A DNA stretch of 64,000 nt, from assembly GCF_003574465.1 (NCBI RefSeq), contig NZ_QOWC01000001.1, positions 62,001 through 126,000 on the forward strand. The letters are read 5' to 3'. The stretch is from Methylobacterium crusticola (GTDB taxonomy: Bacteria > Pseudomonadota > Alphaproteobacteria > Rhizobiales > Beijerinckiaceae). The notes below the pieces were generated by a model. It was not told the DNA's origin and made no database searches. It was given only the letters and a program-made list of their open reading frames with translations. The translations under genes and the position numbers were made by a program. This document shows positions 43,090 to 52,174 of the stretch, one piece after another. Each line of letters starts with the position of its first letter. Position 1 is the stretch's first letter.

Positions 43090-44529
43090 GTGCAGATCAG
43101 GAAGGCCCTTCCCGCCGGTCCGCTCGGCTTTGGTGCCGCGCCGCTCGGCAACATGTTCCGGAACATCCCGGACGCCGAGGCCCGCGCGACCGTGGACGCG
43201 GCCTGGGACGCCGGGACCCGCTACTTCGACACCGCGCCGTTCTACGGGGCCGGCCTGTCCGAGATCCGCCTCGGCGCGGCGCTCGCGGGGCGGCGGCGCG
43301 ACGACTACCTGCTCAGCACGAAGGTCGGGCGCCTGATCCTCGACGACGTCGAGGACGTGGCGGCGCGCGACCAGGGCGAGAAGGGCGACATCTTCAAGCA
43401 CGGCCGCCCCAACCGTGTCGTCTACGACTACTCCGCCGACGGCGCGAAACGCTCGATCGACGACAGCCTGAGGCGCATGGGCGTCGACCGGATCGACTTC
43501 GTCTGGGTGCACGACCTCGCCCAGGATTTCCACGGCGACGGCTGGCTCGGCCAGTTCGAGACCGCGCGGAAGGGCGCCTTCGTGGCGCTCGACCGGCTTC
43601 GCGACGCGGGCGTGATCGGCGGCTGGGGGCTCGGCGTCAACAAGGTCGAGCCGGTGGAGGTGCTGCTCGGGCTCGCCGAGGTCAGGCCGGACGCGACGCT
43701 CCTCGCCGGGCGCTACTCGCTTCTGGACCACGAGGCGGCGTTGCAGCGGGTGATGCCGCGGGCGGCCGCGGCGGGCGTCGATATCGTGGTGGGCGGCCCG
43801 TACAGCTCGGGCGTGCTGGCCGGAGGCGCGCATTTCGAGTACGGCGCCGTCCCCGAGGCGATCCGGGCCAAGGTCGAGGCGATCAAGGCCCTGTGCGCCG
43901 CGCACGCCGTCCCGATCAAGGCCGCGGCGCTCCAGTTCTCCCTCGCCCACCCGGCCGCCGCCGCGATCATTCCGGGCGCCAGCCGGCCGGAGCGCATCGC
44001 GGAGGATCACGCGGCGCTGCGCGCGGCCGTTCCGGGGGAGTTCTGGCGCGCCCTGCGCGAGCGGGGGCTCGTCGCACCGGACGCGCCCCTGCCGGGTGAA
44101 GGGGCGGGGAGGCGGTTCGCGACCGCGTCGGCGAGCGTCACGCTGCCCGCGCCGGCCGACCGGGTCTGGGCGCTGATCGGCGGCTTCGGCTCCCTGCCGG
44201 ACTGGCTGCCCTTCATCCGGGAATCCAGCCTCGCCGAGGGCGGGCGGACCCGCCATCTCAGGGACGTCGACGGCCATCCGATCGTCGAGCGGCTGACCTC
44301 CTTCGACGAGCGGGGGCGCCGCTACGGCTACCACATCCTCCAGGCGCCCTTCCCGGTCACGGATTACGACGCGACGCTCAGGGTCTCCGACGCCGGCGAC
44401 GGGCGCGCGCGAGTCGAGTGGTCCGGTCGGTTCATCCCGGCGGGTGTCGGCGACGCGGAGGCCGTCCGGGTCTTCCAGGCGATCTTCGAGGACGGGTTGA
44501 AGGCGCTGGCGGCGAGGTTCGCCGGCTGA
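43090..44529 (+). CDS. Aldo/keto reductase fused to an SRPBCC (START-like) domain
   Basis: A 479-residue fusion from GTG 43090 with AAGGAGG five bases upstream. Residues 1-330 are an aldo/keto reductase of the D-threo-aldose/galactose-dehydrogenase group: AWDAGTRYFDTAPFYGAGLS with the catalytic Asp and Tyr, LLSTKVGR with the Lys, and HPAAAAIIPGASRPERI for NADP binding. After a short linker, residues 340-479 are an SRPBCC domain: ATASASVTLPAPADRVWALI, FGSLPDWLPFIRESSLAEGG and RYGYHILQAPFPVTDYDATL. The fusion probably couples binding of a lipid or aromatic ligand with carbonyl reduction, a rare arrangement. No frameshift is seen between the parts. Confidence 0.9.
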   Translation: MQIRKALPAGPLGFGAAPLGNMFRNIPDAEARATVDAAWDAGTRYFDTAPFYGAGLSEIRLGAALAGRRRDDYLLSTKVGRLILDDVEDVAARDQGEKGDIFKHGRPNRVVYDYSADGAKRSIDDSLRRMGVDRIDFVWVHDLAQDFHGDGWLGQFETARKGAFVALDRLRDAGVIGGWGLGVNKVEPVEVLLGLAEVRPDATLLAGRYSLLDHEAALQRVMPRAAAAGVDIVVGGPYSSGVLAGGAHFEYGAVPEAIRAKVEAIKALCAAHAVPIKAAALQFSLAHPAAAAIIPGASRPERIAEDHAALRAAVPGEFWRALRERGLVAPDAPLPGEGAGRRFATASASVTLPAPADRVWALIGGFGSLPDWLPFIRESSLAEGGRTRHLRDVDGHPIVERLTSFDERGRRYGYHILQAPFPVTDYDATLRVSDAGDGRARVEWSGRFIPAGVGDAEAVRVFQAIFEDGLKALAARFAG

Positions 44530-44542
44530 GGTGCGGGCGGGG

Positions 44543-47518
44543 TCAGGCCAGGGCGACCGGCCAGGCGGCCTCGTCGCGCTGCACCGCCGCGTCGCCCAGG
44601 CACCTGCGCGCGGCCATGAGATCGGGCGTGTCGAACCCTTCGGAGAACCGCCCGTAGATCGCGGCGAGGAGGGCGCGCTCGTCGGGGGCCCTCCTGAGCG
44701 CCGCGAGGCTCGTCGCGGCGCGCAGCGCGAAGGCCAGCGCGCCCTGGCGCCCGGCGAGCTCGATCGCCTCCCTGACGCGGGCCTCGGCGTCGGCGGCGCG
44801 CGCCTCGGCGGCGAGCAGCCGTCCCTCGATGCGCAGCAGCTCCGGGCGGCACCAGGTCTCGCCGCTCCGGTCCGAGGCGGCGAGCGCCTCCGCGATCGTC
44901 GCCCGGGCCTCGACCCGCTGCCCGTGGGCGCCAAGCGCGCTGGCGAGCGACCCCAGATAGGCCGGGCGGCGCATCCGGAAGCCGGTCGCCTCCATCTCGT
45001 CGAGCGCCTCCCGGAGGCGTCCCAGCCCCTCCGCGTCGCCGCGCCGGAGGAGCAGGATCGCCCCGAGGCAATCGCCGACCGACCGCCAGATCCGCAACCC
45101 GTGCCGGGCACCGTGGTCGGACAGCATGGCGAGCGCCTCCTCGGCCGCCCGCGCGTCGCCGACGTGCAGCGCGACCGGGACGAAAGTGTGCGCGAGCGCG
45201 TTCATCATCGCGAAGGGATCGCCGCCGGCCCGCGCCTCCTCCAGGGCCTGCCGGGCCGCCGCGACCGCACCGTCGGCGAAGCCCTGGAGCCAGAGGACGT
45301 TCGCCAGGGTGCCTCGCGCCGCGGACCTGCCGTGGCGCTCGGGTCGGCCGGCGGACGCGCGCGGCGTCGAGCGGGACAACAGGCGCTCCGCCGCGCGGCG
45401 CGCACCCGCGAGGTCGCCGCGGTAGCGCAGGAGCGTGGCGGTCGGCCTCTCGACGGCCACGCCCGCGACCCGGTTCCCGGTCCGCGCGGCCTCCGCGCGG
45501 ATGCGCGCCGCCAGGGCGAGGGCCGCCCGGTGGTCGCCGATCCAGGTCCGGTAGTCGCACAAGCCCCATAGCGCGCGCAGCCGCCCCTCCGCATCCCCGA
45601 CGCGGTCGGCGGCCTCGTGCGCCTCCCGCCACAACGCCGCCACGCGCGCGACCGGCCCCCGGGTCTGCAGCAGGGCCGCCGCCAGGGCCACGCGCAGCGT
45701 CACCGCGGTGCGGTCGTCCGGACCGGCCGTGCCCCCGGGCAGCAGCGCGAGGGCCCGCTCGACCGTGTCGACGAGTTCCTGCACGAAGGACAGCCGTTCC
45801 CAGACCGGGATCGCCGCGGCCGTCAGCGACAGGGCGAGCGCCCCGTCGCCCCGCTCGGACAAGGCCCAGTCCAGGGCGGAGCGCAGGTCGTCGCCGAGCG
45901 ACGACCCACCCTGGCCGCCGTCGGACGGCCAGGGTTCGCCCGGCCCGTCGTCGCGCCGCCGGCAGAGCTCCCGGCACCGCTCGGCGTGGCGCCTGTGGGC
46001 GGCGTCCCACTCGCCGCTCCCGGAGAGCCGGCGCAGGGCGTAGGCCCGGGTCGTGTCGAGGAAGCGGTAGGCGCGGTCCGGGCCGGCAGCGCCGGTCGCC
46101 AGCAGCGACTTGGCGACGAGGGCGGCGACAACCCCGACGACGTCGGGACCCGCGCCACCGCCGAGGTCGCCGACCGCCCGCGCGGACGCCAGGGTGAAGG
46201 GCCCGGGGAAGACCGACAGCCGCCTGAACACGGCCCGCTCGTCCGCGCAGAGGAGGTCGTGGCTCCAGTCCAGCGTGGCCGAGAGGCTGCGCTGGCGCGC
46301 CGGCCCGGCGCGCCGCCCCCCGTCGAGGAGCGCGACCCGCTCGCTCAGGAGCGCGAGGAGGTCGCCGGGCGAGAACGCGTCCAGGCGCGTCGCCGCGAGT
46401 TCGAGGGCGAGCGGCAGCCCGTCGAGGCGGCGGCAGATCGCGGCGACCGCCGGCGCGTCCGCGTCCCGGAGGGCGAAGCGTCCGGGGCCCTGCGCGGCGC
46501 GCTCCACGAAGAGGCCGACCGCCGCGAAGGCCAGCGCCTGCCCGGCCGTGAGGGCGCCTGCGGGCGGCACGGGGAGCGGGTCGAGGGGATGCACGCACTC
46601 GCCGGCGACGCGGAGCGGCTCGCGGCTCGTCGCGAGCACGCGCGTGTCCGGGGCCGCTCCGGTGACGAGGTCGACGAGCCGCGCCGCCTCGTCGAGGCTG
46701 TTCTCGCAGCAGTCGAAGACGAGGAGCATCTGCCGGCCCGCGATCGCCGCGACGAGGGCCGCGTCGGGATCGTCCGAGGGGACGACCAGCCCGAGCCGGT
46801 GGGCGAGGGCGCTCGCGATGTAGCGCGCGCTGTCGAGCGCGCCGAGATCCAGAAGCCAGGCGCCGTCCGGGAACGCTGACGCGGCGGCATGGGCGACCGC
46901 GACGGCGAGCGACGTCTTGCCGATCCCGCCGGGACCCGTGACCGTGACGAGCGGGTGCGAGCGGAGACGCTCCGCGACGGCGGCCGCGTCCTCGTCCCGT
47001 CCGACGAGGCGCGGCGCCGGCGGCAGGGCGTGCCGCCGGCCGGCTTGCTCGCGGGGCCGGGCCGTCTGGACCGGCGCCACGAAGCGGTAGCCGTGACCGT
47101 TGACCGTGACGATGTAGCGGTCTCTCGCGTCCGCCCCCGCCAGCGCCCGCCGGATGGCCGCGACGTTGACCTTGAGGTTCGACCGGTCGACGTGCGTGCG
47201 GGGCCAGGCACGGCCGATCAGGTCGTCCTGGCTGACGACCTCGCCCGCCTGCTCGACGAGCGCCGTCAGGATCTCCAGCGCCCGACCCCCGAGCCGGACC
47301 GGCGCGTCGCCCCTGAGCAGGAGCTGTTCTGCGGGACTGAGGCGGAAGGGGCCGAACGTGTAGATGATGACCTGCTCCGTCCCGGGTTCGTGGGCGGTTG
47401 CCCGGGTCGGCGTCGCCGCGGACACCCAACCGCGCCTCGAGACCGGCTGCGCGGCGGCGGCGTCGCCCGGTCCGCCCGCCGGACCCGCGCGGGACCCGGT
47501 CGTCCGCACCCGCTGCAA
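44543..47518 (-). CDS. Winged-helix regulator with STAND-type ATPase and helical repeats
   Basis: A 991-residue cytosolic regulator. About residues 50-130 are an OmpR-like winged helix (VIIYTFGPFRLSPAEQLLLR, VDRSNLKVNVAAIRRALAG, YIVTVNGHGYRFVAPV). Then a P-loop ATPase: VTVTGPGGIGKTSLAVAVAH (Walker A, about 193-212), MLLVFDCCENSLDEA (Walker B) and CRRLDGLPLALELAATRLDAF (the GLPLA motif of STAND/NB-ARC). About 560 residues of helical TPR-like repeats follow. Such proteins sense a ligand via repeats and ATPase and then act at a promoter. N-terminus is uncertain because the first 45 residues are low complexity. Ends 13 bases from the convergent aldo/keto reductase gene. Confidence 0.88.
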   Translation of the reverse strand: MQRVRTTGSRAGPAGGPGDAAAAQPVSRRGWVSAATPTRATAHEPGTEQVIIYTFGPFRLSPAEQLLLRGDAPVRLGGRALEILTALVEQAGEVVSQDDLIGRAWPRTHVDRSNLKVNVAAIRRALAGADARDRYIVTVNGHGYRFVAPVQTARPREQAGRRHALPPAPRLVGRDEDAAAVAERLRSHPLVTVTGPGGIGKTSLAVAVAHAAASAFPDGAWLLDLGALDSARYIASALAHRLGLVVPSDDPDAALVAAIAGRQMLLVFDCCENSLDEAARLVDLVTGAAPDTRVLATSREPLRVAGECVHPLDPLPVPPAGALTAGQALAFAAVGLFVERAAQGPGRFALRDADAPAVAAICRRLDGLPLALELAATRLDAFSPGDLLALLSERVALLDGGRRAGPARQRSLSATLDWSHDLLCADERAVFRRLSVFPGPFTLASARAVGDLGGGAGPDVVGVVAALVAKSLLATGAAGPDRAYRFLDTTRAYALRRLSGSGEWDAAHRRHAERCRELCRRRDDGPGEPWPSDGGQGGSSLGDDLRSALDWALSERGDGALALSLTAAAIPVWERLSFVQELVDTVERALALLPGGTAGPDDRTAVTLRVALAAALLQTRGPVARVAALWREAHEAADRVGDAEGRLRALWGLCDYRTWIGDHRAALALAARIRAEAARTGNRVAGVAVERPTATLLRYRGDLAGARRAAERLLSRSTPRASAGRPERHGRSAARGTLANVLWLQGFADGAVAAARQALEEARAGGDPFAMMNALAHTFVPVALHVGDARAAEEALAMLSDHGARHGLRIWRSVGDCLGAILLLRRGDAEGLGRLREALDEMEATGFRMRRPAYLGSLASALGAHGQRVEARATIAEALAASDRSGETWCRPELLRIEGRLLAAEARAADAEARVREAIELAGRQGALAFALRAATSLAALRRAPDERALLAAIYGRFSEGFDTPDLMAARRCLGDAAVQRDEAAWPVALA

Positions 47519-47718
47519 TGGATCTCCCGGAGGCGAGGCCTGTCAAGATCGGCGCAAGGTCGAGACTCCGCGCGCCTCCTGCTCCTGCCGCGCGCTGCTG
47601 CCGCTTGTCCTCGGCGCGCGGTCGAACGGCGTCCCCCGGTCTTGCGTTCGACTGGACGCCCGCTCACCGGGACTCACGGGCACCCCCGGCGCGGCCCCGG
47701 GGGTCTCCGCCAGGGCGT

Positions 47719-48747
47719 TCAGCGCCCGGCGCTGAAGCGGGCCCGGTAAGCCGCCGGGCCGATCCCGATGAGCCTGCGGAAGCTCGCCCGGAACGTGACC
47801 GGCGACGTGAAGCCGCTCGCCAGCGCGACCGCGTCGACCGACGCGCCCCCGCCCTCCAGCAGTTCCTGTCCGCGCCTGATCCGGGCCGACAGGAACCACT
47901 GCTTGGGGGTGGTTCCGGTCTGCTCCTGGAAGCGCCGCGCGAAGGTGCGCTCGCTCATGCCCGCGCGCCGCGCCATCGCGGCGACGCCGAGTGGCCGGTC
48001 GACGTTCGCGAGCAGCCATTCGAGCACGGGGGCGAGGCTGGCGGTGGTGCGTGGCGGCTCGTGCCGGATGAACTGGGCCTGGCCGCCGTCGCGGTCGAGG
48101 GGGGCGACCGCGATCCTGGCGGCGTGCGCGGCCGCCGCCTGACCGAGGTCGCGCCGCACGAGGTGCAGGCACATGTCCAGGCCCGCGGCGGCGCCTGCCG
48201 ACGTGATGATGCGCCCTTCGTCGACGAACAGCGTGTTCGGGTCCACCGCGACGGCCGGGTAGCGCGCGGCGAGGTCGCCCGCGGCGAGCCAGTGGGTGGT
48301 GGCGCGGCGTCCGTCCAGCAGACCCGTCGCGGCGAGCACGAAGGCCCCCGAGCAGATCGAGGCGACCCGCGCGCCGGCCGCCCAGGCGCGCGCGATGCAG
48401 TCCAGGACGACCGGCGCGACCGGCCGCAACGGATCCTCGATGCCTGGGATGACGAGCGTGTCGGCCGAGGAGAGCGCGTCCAGTCCGTAGGGCGGGCGCA
48501 CGCCGAACGGGCGCGCGCGGATCTCGGGCGCCTCGCCGCAGACGCGGACGTCGTAGAACGGCGTGCCGTTGCGGGCCTCGGCGCGGCCGAACACCTCGCA
48601 GGGTATCGAGAGGTCGAAGGGCACCACCCCGTCCAGCGCGAGCACCCCGACGATGTGAGCCATGCCGTCCCCGCCTCCCGGTTGCGGCACCGTCATACAG
48701 GCTCCGTCGATTGGCAGGAAGCGATCGGTGGATGTCGTTTCCGCCAC
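47719..48747 (-). CDS. GlxA-family transcriptional regulator (DJ-1/PfpI plus AraC domain)
   Basis: A 342-residue regulator. The N-terminal DJ-1/PfpI-like domain has MAHIVGVLALDGVVPFDLSI and GARVASICSGAFVLAATGLL with the Cys-Ser-Gly-Ala nucleophile-elbow-like motif. The C-terminal AraC domain has GVAAMARRAGMSERTFARRF and SVDAVALASGFTSPVTFRAS with FRRLIGIGPAAYRARF. Such regulators sense amino-acid-like or small ligands. Start is uncertain: Met 1, 18 or 29. Confidence 0.92.
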   Translation of the reverse strand: MAETTSTDRFLPIDGACMTVPQPGGGDGMAHIVGVLALDGVVPFDLSIPCEVFGRAEARNGTPFYDVRVCGEAPEIRARPFGVRPPYGLDALSSADTLVIPGIEDPLRPVAPVVLDCIARAWAAGARVASICSGAFVLAATGLLDGRRATTHWLAAGDLAARYPAVAVDPNTLFVDEGRIITSAGAAAGLDMCLHLVRRDLGQAAAAHAARIAVAPLDRDGGQAQFIRHEPPRTTASLAPVLEWLLANVDRPLGVAAMARRAGMSERTFARRFQEQTGTTPKQWFLSARIRRGQELLEGGGASVDAVALASGFTSPVTFRASFRRLIGIGPAAYRARFSAGR

Positions 48748-48804
48748 TCGCCCCGGGCCGGCTCACCCGGTAGACCGCCGGGGCAGGGCACGCGGAGGGG
48801 GCAT

Positions 48805-49209
48805 GTGAGCACGGTTCGGCAAGGACGCGCGTGGCGTCATGACCTCGGCCGGGGCGAGCCGGTCGGCACGGCGGGGGAGGGCGCGGGCACCGACCCGCGG
48901 CAGCTCCGCCTGCTCGGGATCGCGGCGGCCGCAGAGGCGACGACGCTGCTCCTCCTCGTCGGGGTCGCGGTCCCGCTCAAGCACCTGGGCGACTGGCCCC
49001 TGGCGGTGCGCGTCCTCGGCCCGCTCCACGGCCTCGCCTTCGTCGCCTATCTCTGGCTGGTCCTCCAGTCCGTCGGCGCGGGCCTGTGGACGCGGGGCGA
49101 GGCGGCCCGGCTGCTCCTGGCGGCCGTCGTTCCCTTCGCGGGCTTCCTCGCGGCCCGCGCCGTCGCGCGGCGCGCCGCGCGGGCGGTCGAAGACCGGCCC
49201 GGGGCATGA
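48805..49209 (+). CDS. DUF3817-family membrane protein
   Basis: A 134-residue protein from GTG 48805. LRLLGIAAAAEATTLLLLVG, VPLKHLGDWPLAVRVLGPLH and GLAFVAYLWLVLQSVG match DUF3817 (E at helix 1, PLKH-x-x-GD and GPxHG motif). Three membrane helices. Its stop overlaps the next ATG (ATGA), so it is co-translated with the CopD/HemJ-like gene. Function unknown. Confidence 0.82.
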   Translation: MSTVRQGRAWRHDLGRGEPVGTAGEGAGTDPRQLRLLGIAAAAEATTLLLLVGVAVPLKHLGDWPLAVRVLGPLHGLAFVAYLWLVLQSVGAGLWTRGEAARLLLAAVVPFAGFLAARAVARRAARAVEDRPGA

Positions 49210-49619
49210 CGGCGGTGGACGCCTACCCGTGGCTGAAGGCGCTGCACGTGGCCTGCGCGCTCCTGTTCGTCGGCGGGGTCGTCGCCAACGGCCTGCTGCT
49301 TGCCGCCGGACGGGCGGCGCCCGACCGCGTCGCCCCGCTCGCGGCCGCCCTGCTGCGCTGGGACCGGCGGGTCACGATGCCCGCCCTTCTCGGCGTGTGG
49401 GCCCTCGGCCTCGGGCTCGCCGTCACGGGGGGCTGGTTCGCCGCGGGATGGCTTCAGGCGAAGCTGGTCCTCGCCGTCCTGCTGTCGGCCATCCACGGCC
49501 TGCAATCGGGCCGGATCCGGCGCCTGGGCAGAGGGGATGGCGCCGCGCCGCCGCGGGTCTCGGCCCTGATCGTGCCGGCCCTGGTGGCCATCGCGGTTCT
49601 CGCCGTGATCAAACCGTAG
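49206..49619 (+). CDS. CopD/HemJ-like small membrane protein
   Basis: A 137-residue protein from ATG 49206, overlapping the previous stop. The first helix holds PWLKALHVACALLFVGGVVA with a His as in HemJ/CopD proteins, the second WDRRVTMPALLGVWALGLGL, the third GWLQAKLVLAVLLSAIHGLQ with Lys and His. The His residues could bind heme or copper. In pairing with DUF3817 it has no assigned function. Confidence 0.72.
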   Translation: MTAVDAYPWLKALHVACALLFVGGVVANGLLLAAGRAAPDRVAPLAAALLRWDRRVTMPALLGVWALGLGLAVTGGWFAAGWLQAKLVLAVLLSAIHGLQSGRIRRLGRGDGAAPPRVSALIVPALVAIAVLAVIKP

Positions 49620-49801
49620 GTCGGTGCCCGCGCGCGCGCTTTCTGCCGCGCATGATCGCGGCTGAACAAGGGGCACGAGCGCCCACGGCCCGCCCGCCGC
49701 GGCACCGGGGGCCGCTCAGGGTCAGGGCGCCGCAGGTCGCTCGGCGCCGCGCCGCCTCCGGACCCGCCGCCCGCGGCGCCGGCCGCCTGCCGGATCACCC
49801 G

Positions 49802-50512
49802 TCAGATCACCCCCTGCACCCGCTCCCAGGTCCGCTCCAGGTGCCGGGCGATGATGGCGGCGAGGCGGTCGGCGTCGCGCGCTTCCAGGGCGGCGATCAT
49901 CTCCTCGTGCTCGGCCACGGCGCCCGCCCACTTCTCCGGCCCCTCGTTGCCGATGAAGCGGATCCGGCGCAGGCGGGACTGGATGCCCTCGTGCGAGGCG
50001 GCCAGGAATGCGTTGCCCGAGAGCGCCGCGATGGCGGCGTGGATCGCCTGGTTGCGCTTGTAGTACTCGAGCCGGTTACGGTCGGCGTAGAAGCCCATCA
50101 TCTCGTCGTGCAGGGTCCGGACCGCCGCGATCTCGGCATCGGAGGCGCGCCGGCAGAGCAGGCGCCCGGCCGTGGTCTCCAGGGCCACCAGCACGTCGAG
50201 CATGTCGCGCACGTCGTGGGCGGTGAGGCGGCGCACCACCGCGCCCCGGCCCGGCACGAGGTCGATCAGCCCCTCGCTCGCCAGGAACTTCAAGGCCTCG
50301 CGCAGGGGCGTGCGGGAGACGCCGAGGGCCTGGCCGAGCTGGCCCTCGTGGATGCGGCCGCCCGGGGCGAGCTGTCCCTCGATGATCATGTCCCGAATGC
50401 GCCCGACGAGCTCGTCGTGGAGCGTGCGCCGGTTCAGCGGCGTCACCCGGTCCAGGGCCGACACGCCCCCGTCGATCCCCTGCATCGTCCCGCCTCGCGT
50501 GAAGTCCGCCAT
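49802..50512 (-). CDS. GntR-family regulator (FCD/FadR subgroup)
   Basis: A 236-residue repressor. The N-terminal winged helix (DELVGRIRDMIIEGQLAPGG, SRTPLREALKFLASEGLIDL) binds DNA; the FCD domain has DVRDMLDVLVALETTAGRLL and VAEHEEMIAALEARDADRLA with His/Asp metal positions. It is divergent from the PdxA-like gene, and a 10-bp-arm palindrome lies between them at 50550-50576. It probably represses the whole downstream set until a sugar-acid or aromatic-acid intermediate appears. Confidence 0.92.
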   Translation of the reverse strand: MADFTRGGTMQGIDGGVSALDRVTPLNRRTLHDELVGRIRDMIIEGQLAPGGRIHEGQLGQALGVSRTPLREALKFLASEGLIDLVPGRGAVVRRLTAHDVRDMLDVLVALETTAGRLLCRRASDAEIAAVRTLHDEMMGFYADRNRLEYYKRNQAIHAAIAALSGNAFLAASHEGIQSRLRRIRFIGNEGPEKWAGAVAEHEEMIAALEARDADRLAAIIARHLERTWERVQGVI

Positions 50513-50549
50513 CCTAGCACGGCGTCGCGGGCACCCACCACGCCTTCAT

Positions 50550-50576
50550 CCTGTATGCAGCATACTTGCATACAGG
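50550..50576. promoter_or_regulatory. Palindromic operator between GntR regulator and PdxA-like gene
   Basis: CCTGTATGCA (50550-50559) and TGCATACAGG (50567-50576) are perfect inverted arms with a 7-base centre GCATACT. The GTATGCA/TGCATAC words are of the FCD-type GntR operator kind. It lies in the 114-base divergent promoter region, 38 bases from the GntR start codon and 50 bases from ATG 50627, so it can control both. Confidence 0.75.
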
Positions 50577-50626
50577 GTGCGTCGATGGTACCGGTACGGC
50601 ACGCCACAGCCACGAAGAGCGCCGTC

Positions 50627-51643
50627 ATGCCAGCCGACCCGTCCGCCGCGACCAAGCCCGTCATCGCCCTCGCCATCGGCGACCCCGCCGGGATCGGGCC
50701 GGAGCTGGCCGCCCGGATGGTGGCGGACCAGGAGGTCGCGGCGGCCGCCTCGCTGATCGTGGTCGGCGACGCCCGGGTGCTGGCCCGCGGCGCCGCGGAG
50801 GCGGGCCTCGACCTCGACGTCGAGCGGCGCGAGCCCGGCGCGGATCCGACCCCGGCCGGCCGCCCGGTCCTCCTCGACCTCGGCCACCTCGACCCGGACA
50901 CGGTCGCACGCGGCGTCGCCGGCGCGGCGGGCGGCCGCTTCTCCCTCGACAACTTCCGCACCTGCCTGGAATTGGCCGCCTCCGGGCGCGCGGGCGCCGT
51001 CTGCTTCACGCCCTTCAACAAGGCCGCCATGCGGATGGCTCACCCGCCCTACGACGACGAGATCGGCTACACCGCCGAGGTGCTCGGCCTCGACGGGCCG
51101 GCGAGCGAGTTCAACATTCTCGAGGGGCTCTGGAACGCCCGCGTGACCTCGCACGTGCCGCTCTCGCGGGTGGCGGAGCTCATCACCCGCGAGGCCGTGC
51201 TGCGCGGCATCCGCCTGACGAACGCCTCGCTCGTGGAATCCGGCATCGCGCGCCCGCGGATCGCGGTGGCGGGCCTCAACCCGCACGCCGGCGACGGCGG
51301 CAATTTCGGGCGCGAGGAGATCGAGGTGATCGGGCCGGCGGTCGAGGCGGCGCGCGACGAGGGTCTCGACGCAGCCGGGCCCTACCCGCCCGACACGGTG
51401 TTCGTGCGCGCCCTCAAGGGCGCCTTCGACGCGGTCGTGACGATGTACCACGACCAGGGCCAGATCGCCATGAAGCTCGTCGGCTTCGACCGCGGCGTGA
51501 CCCTGCTCGGCGGCTTCCCGTTCCCGATCTGCACCCCCGCCCACGGCTCGGCCTACGACATCGCCGGCCAGGGGATCGCCAACCCGGGCGCGAGCCGCGC
51601 CGCCCTCCTGATCGCCGCCCGCATGGCTGCCGCCGCGCACTGA
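50627..51643 (+). CDS. PdxA-family dehydrogenase (PdxA2-like)
   Basis: A 338-residue enzyme from ATG 50627 (ATG 50585 adds 14 residues). Blocks: ALAIGDPAGIGPELAARMVA, CFTPFNKAAMRMAHPP, ITSHVPL-like TSHVPLSRVAELI, GLNPHAGDGGNFGREEIEVI (metal and substrate His) and VTMYHDQGQIAMKLVGFDRG. PdxA proteins oxidise 4-hydroxythreonine-phosphate; this PdxA2 subgroup acts on 4-phosphoerythronate/threonate, while TphB relatives oxidise terephthalate dihydrodiols. Placement under a GntR regulator with carriers and lactonases argues for catabolism, not vitamin B6. A phosphate-adding kinase (DUF1537) is not in view. Confidence 0.9.
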   Translation: MPADPSAATKPVIALAIGDPAGIGPELAARMVADQEVAAAASLIVVGDARVLARGAAEAGLDLDVERREPGADPTPAGRPVLLDLGHLDPDTVARGVAGAAGGRFSLDNFRTCLELAASGRAGAVCFTPFNKAAMRMAHPPYDDEIGYTAEVLGLDGPASEFNILEGLWNARVTSHVPLSRVAELITREAVLRGIRLTNASLVESGIARPRIAVAGLNPHAGDGGNFGREEIEVIGPAVEAARDEGLDAAGPYPPDTVFVRALKGAFDAVVTMYHDQGQIAMKLVGFDRGVTLLGGFPFPICTPAHGSAYDIAGQGIANPGASRAALLIAARMAAAAH

Positions 51644-52174
51644 CTTCGCCGTCGCGCGGGGCGACGAGCGGGCCGGCAGAGCCCGCACCCGTCGCGCGCA
51701 GCCTGGAGGAAACCCGATGTCCGGCTCTCGCCGGGGTGCGCCGAGCGTCGTGCGCGCCCTGCTCCGCACGACGTCCGTCCCGCCCCGCACCGACCGGGCG
51801 AATGCCTCGGCGGCCCGCCTCGCGGCGGGCGCCACCGGGCCCGGCCCCGCCGCCTCCCGCCTGCGCCGCATCGTGGCGGCCGCGCCGGCGCGGCGGCATC
51901 CTCCTGCTCCGCCCGGCAGCCGACCGTTTTCCTCCACGAGCCCGGGCGCCACGCCCGGATCCGACCGTTGCGCCGGCGGGCCGCGCGGCCATCCCGCGCG
52001 GGACGCCGGTCCGAAGGTGCGCTGACGCTCCGTCCGACCGACGTCCGGGACCCTCCGAGCCACCGTTCCGGCTCCGGGACGAGTGATCGCGGGCGGTCCG
52101 ACCGTCGCTCCGCAGGCACCGATTATCCGCGCACGGCGAGAAGCCGGCATCCGCAGCACCGCAGGAGGAAGCCC
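51644..52174. other. Gap between PdxA-like and carrier genes
   Basis: About 530 bases. A GGAGGA site precedes ATG 51718 and an open frame of about 100 residues (MSGSRRGAPSVVRALLRTTS), but the sequence is Arg/Pro/Ala rich without motifs; it may be a degraded gene. Nothing else recognised. Confidence 0.3.

Noticed and set aside
51718..52025. A 102-codon frame with GGAGGA before ATG 51718
   Set aside because: The ribosome-binding site is good, but the protein lacks any fold-like pattern; kept only as a note in the gap entry.
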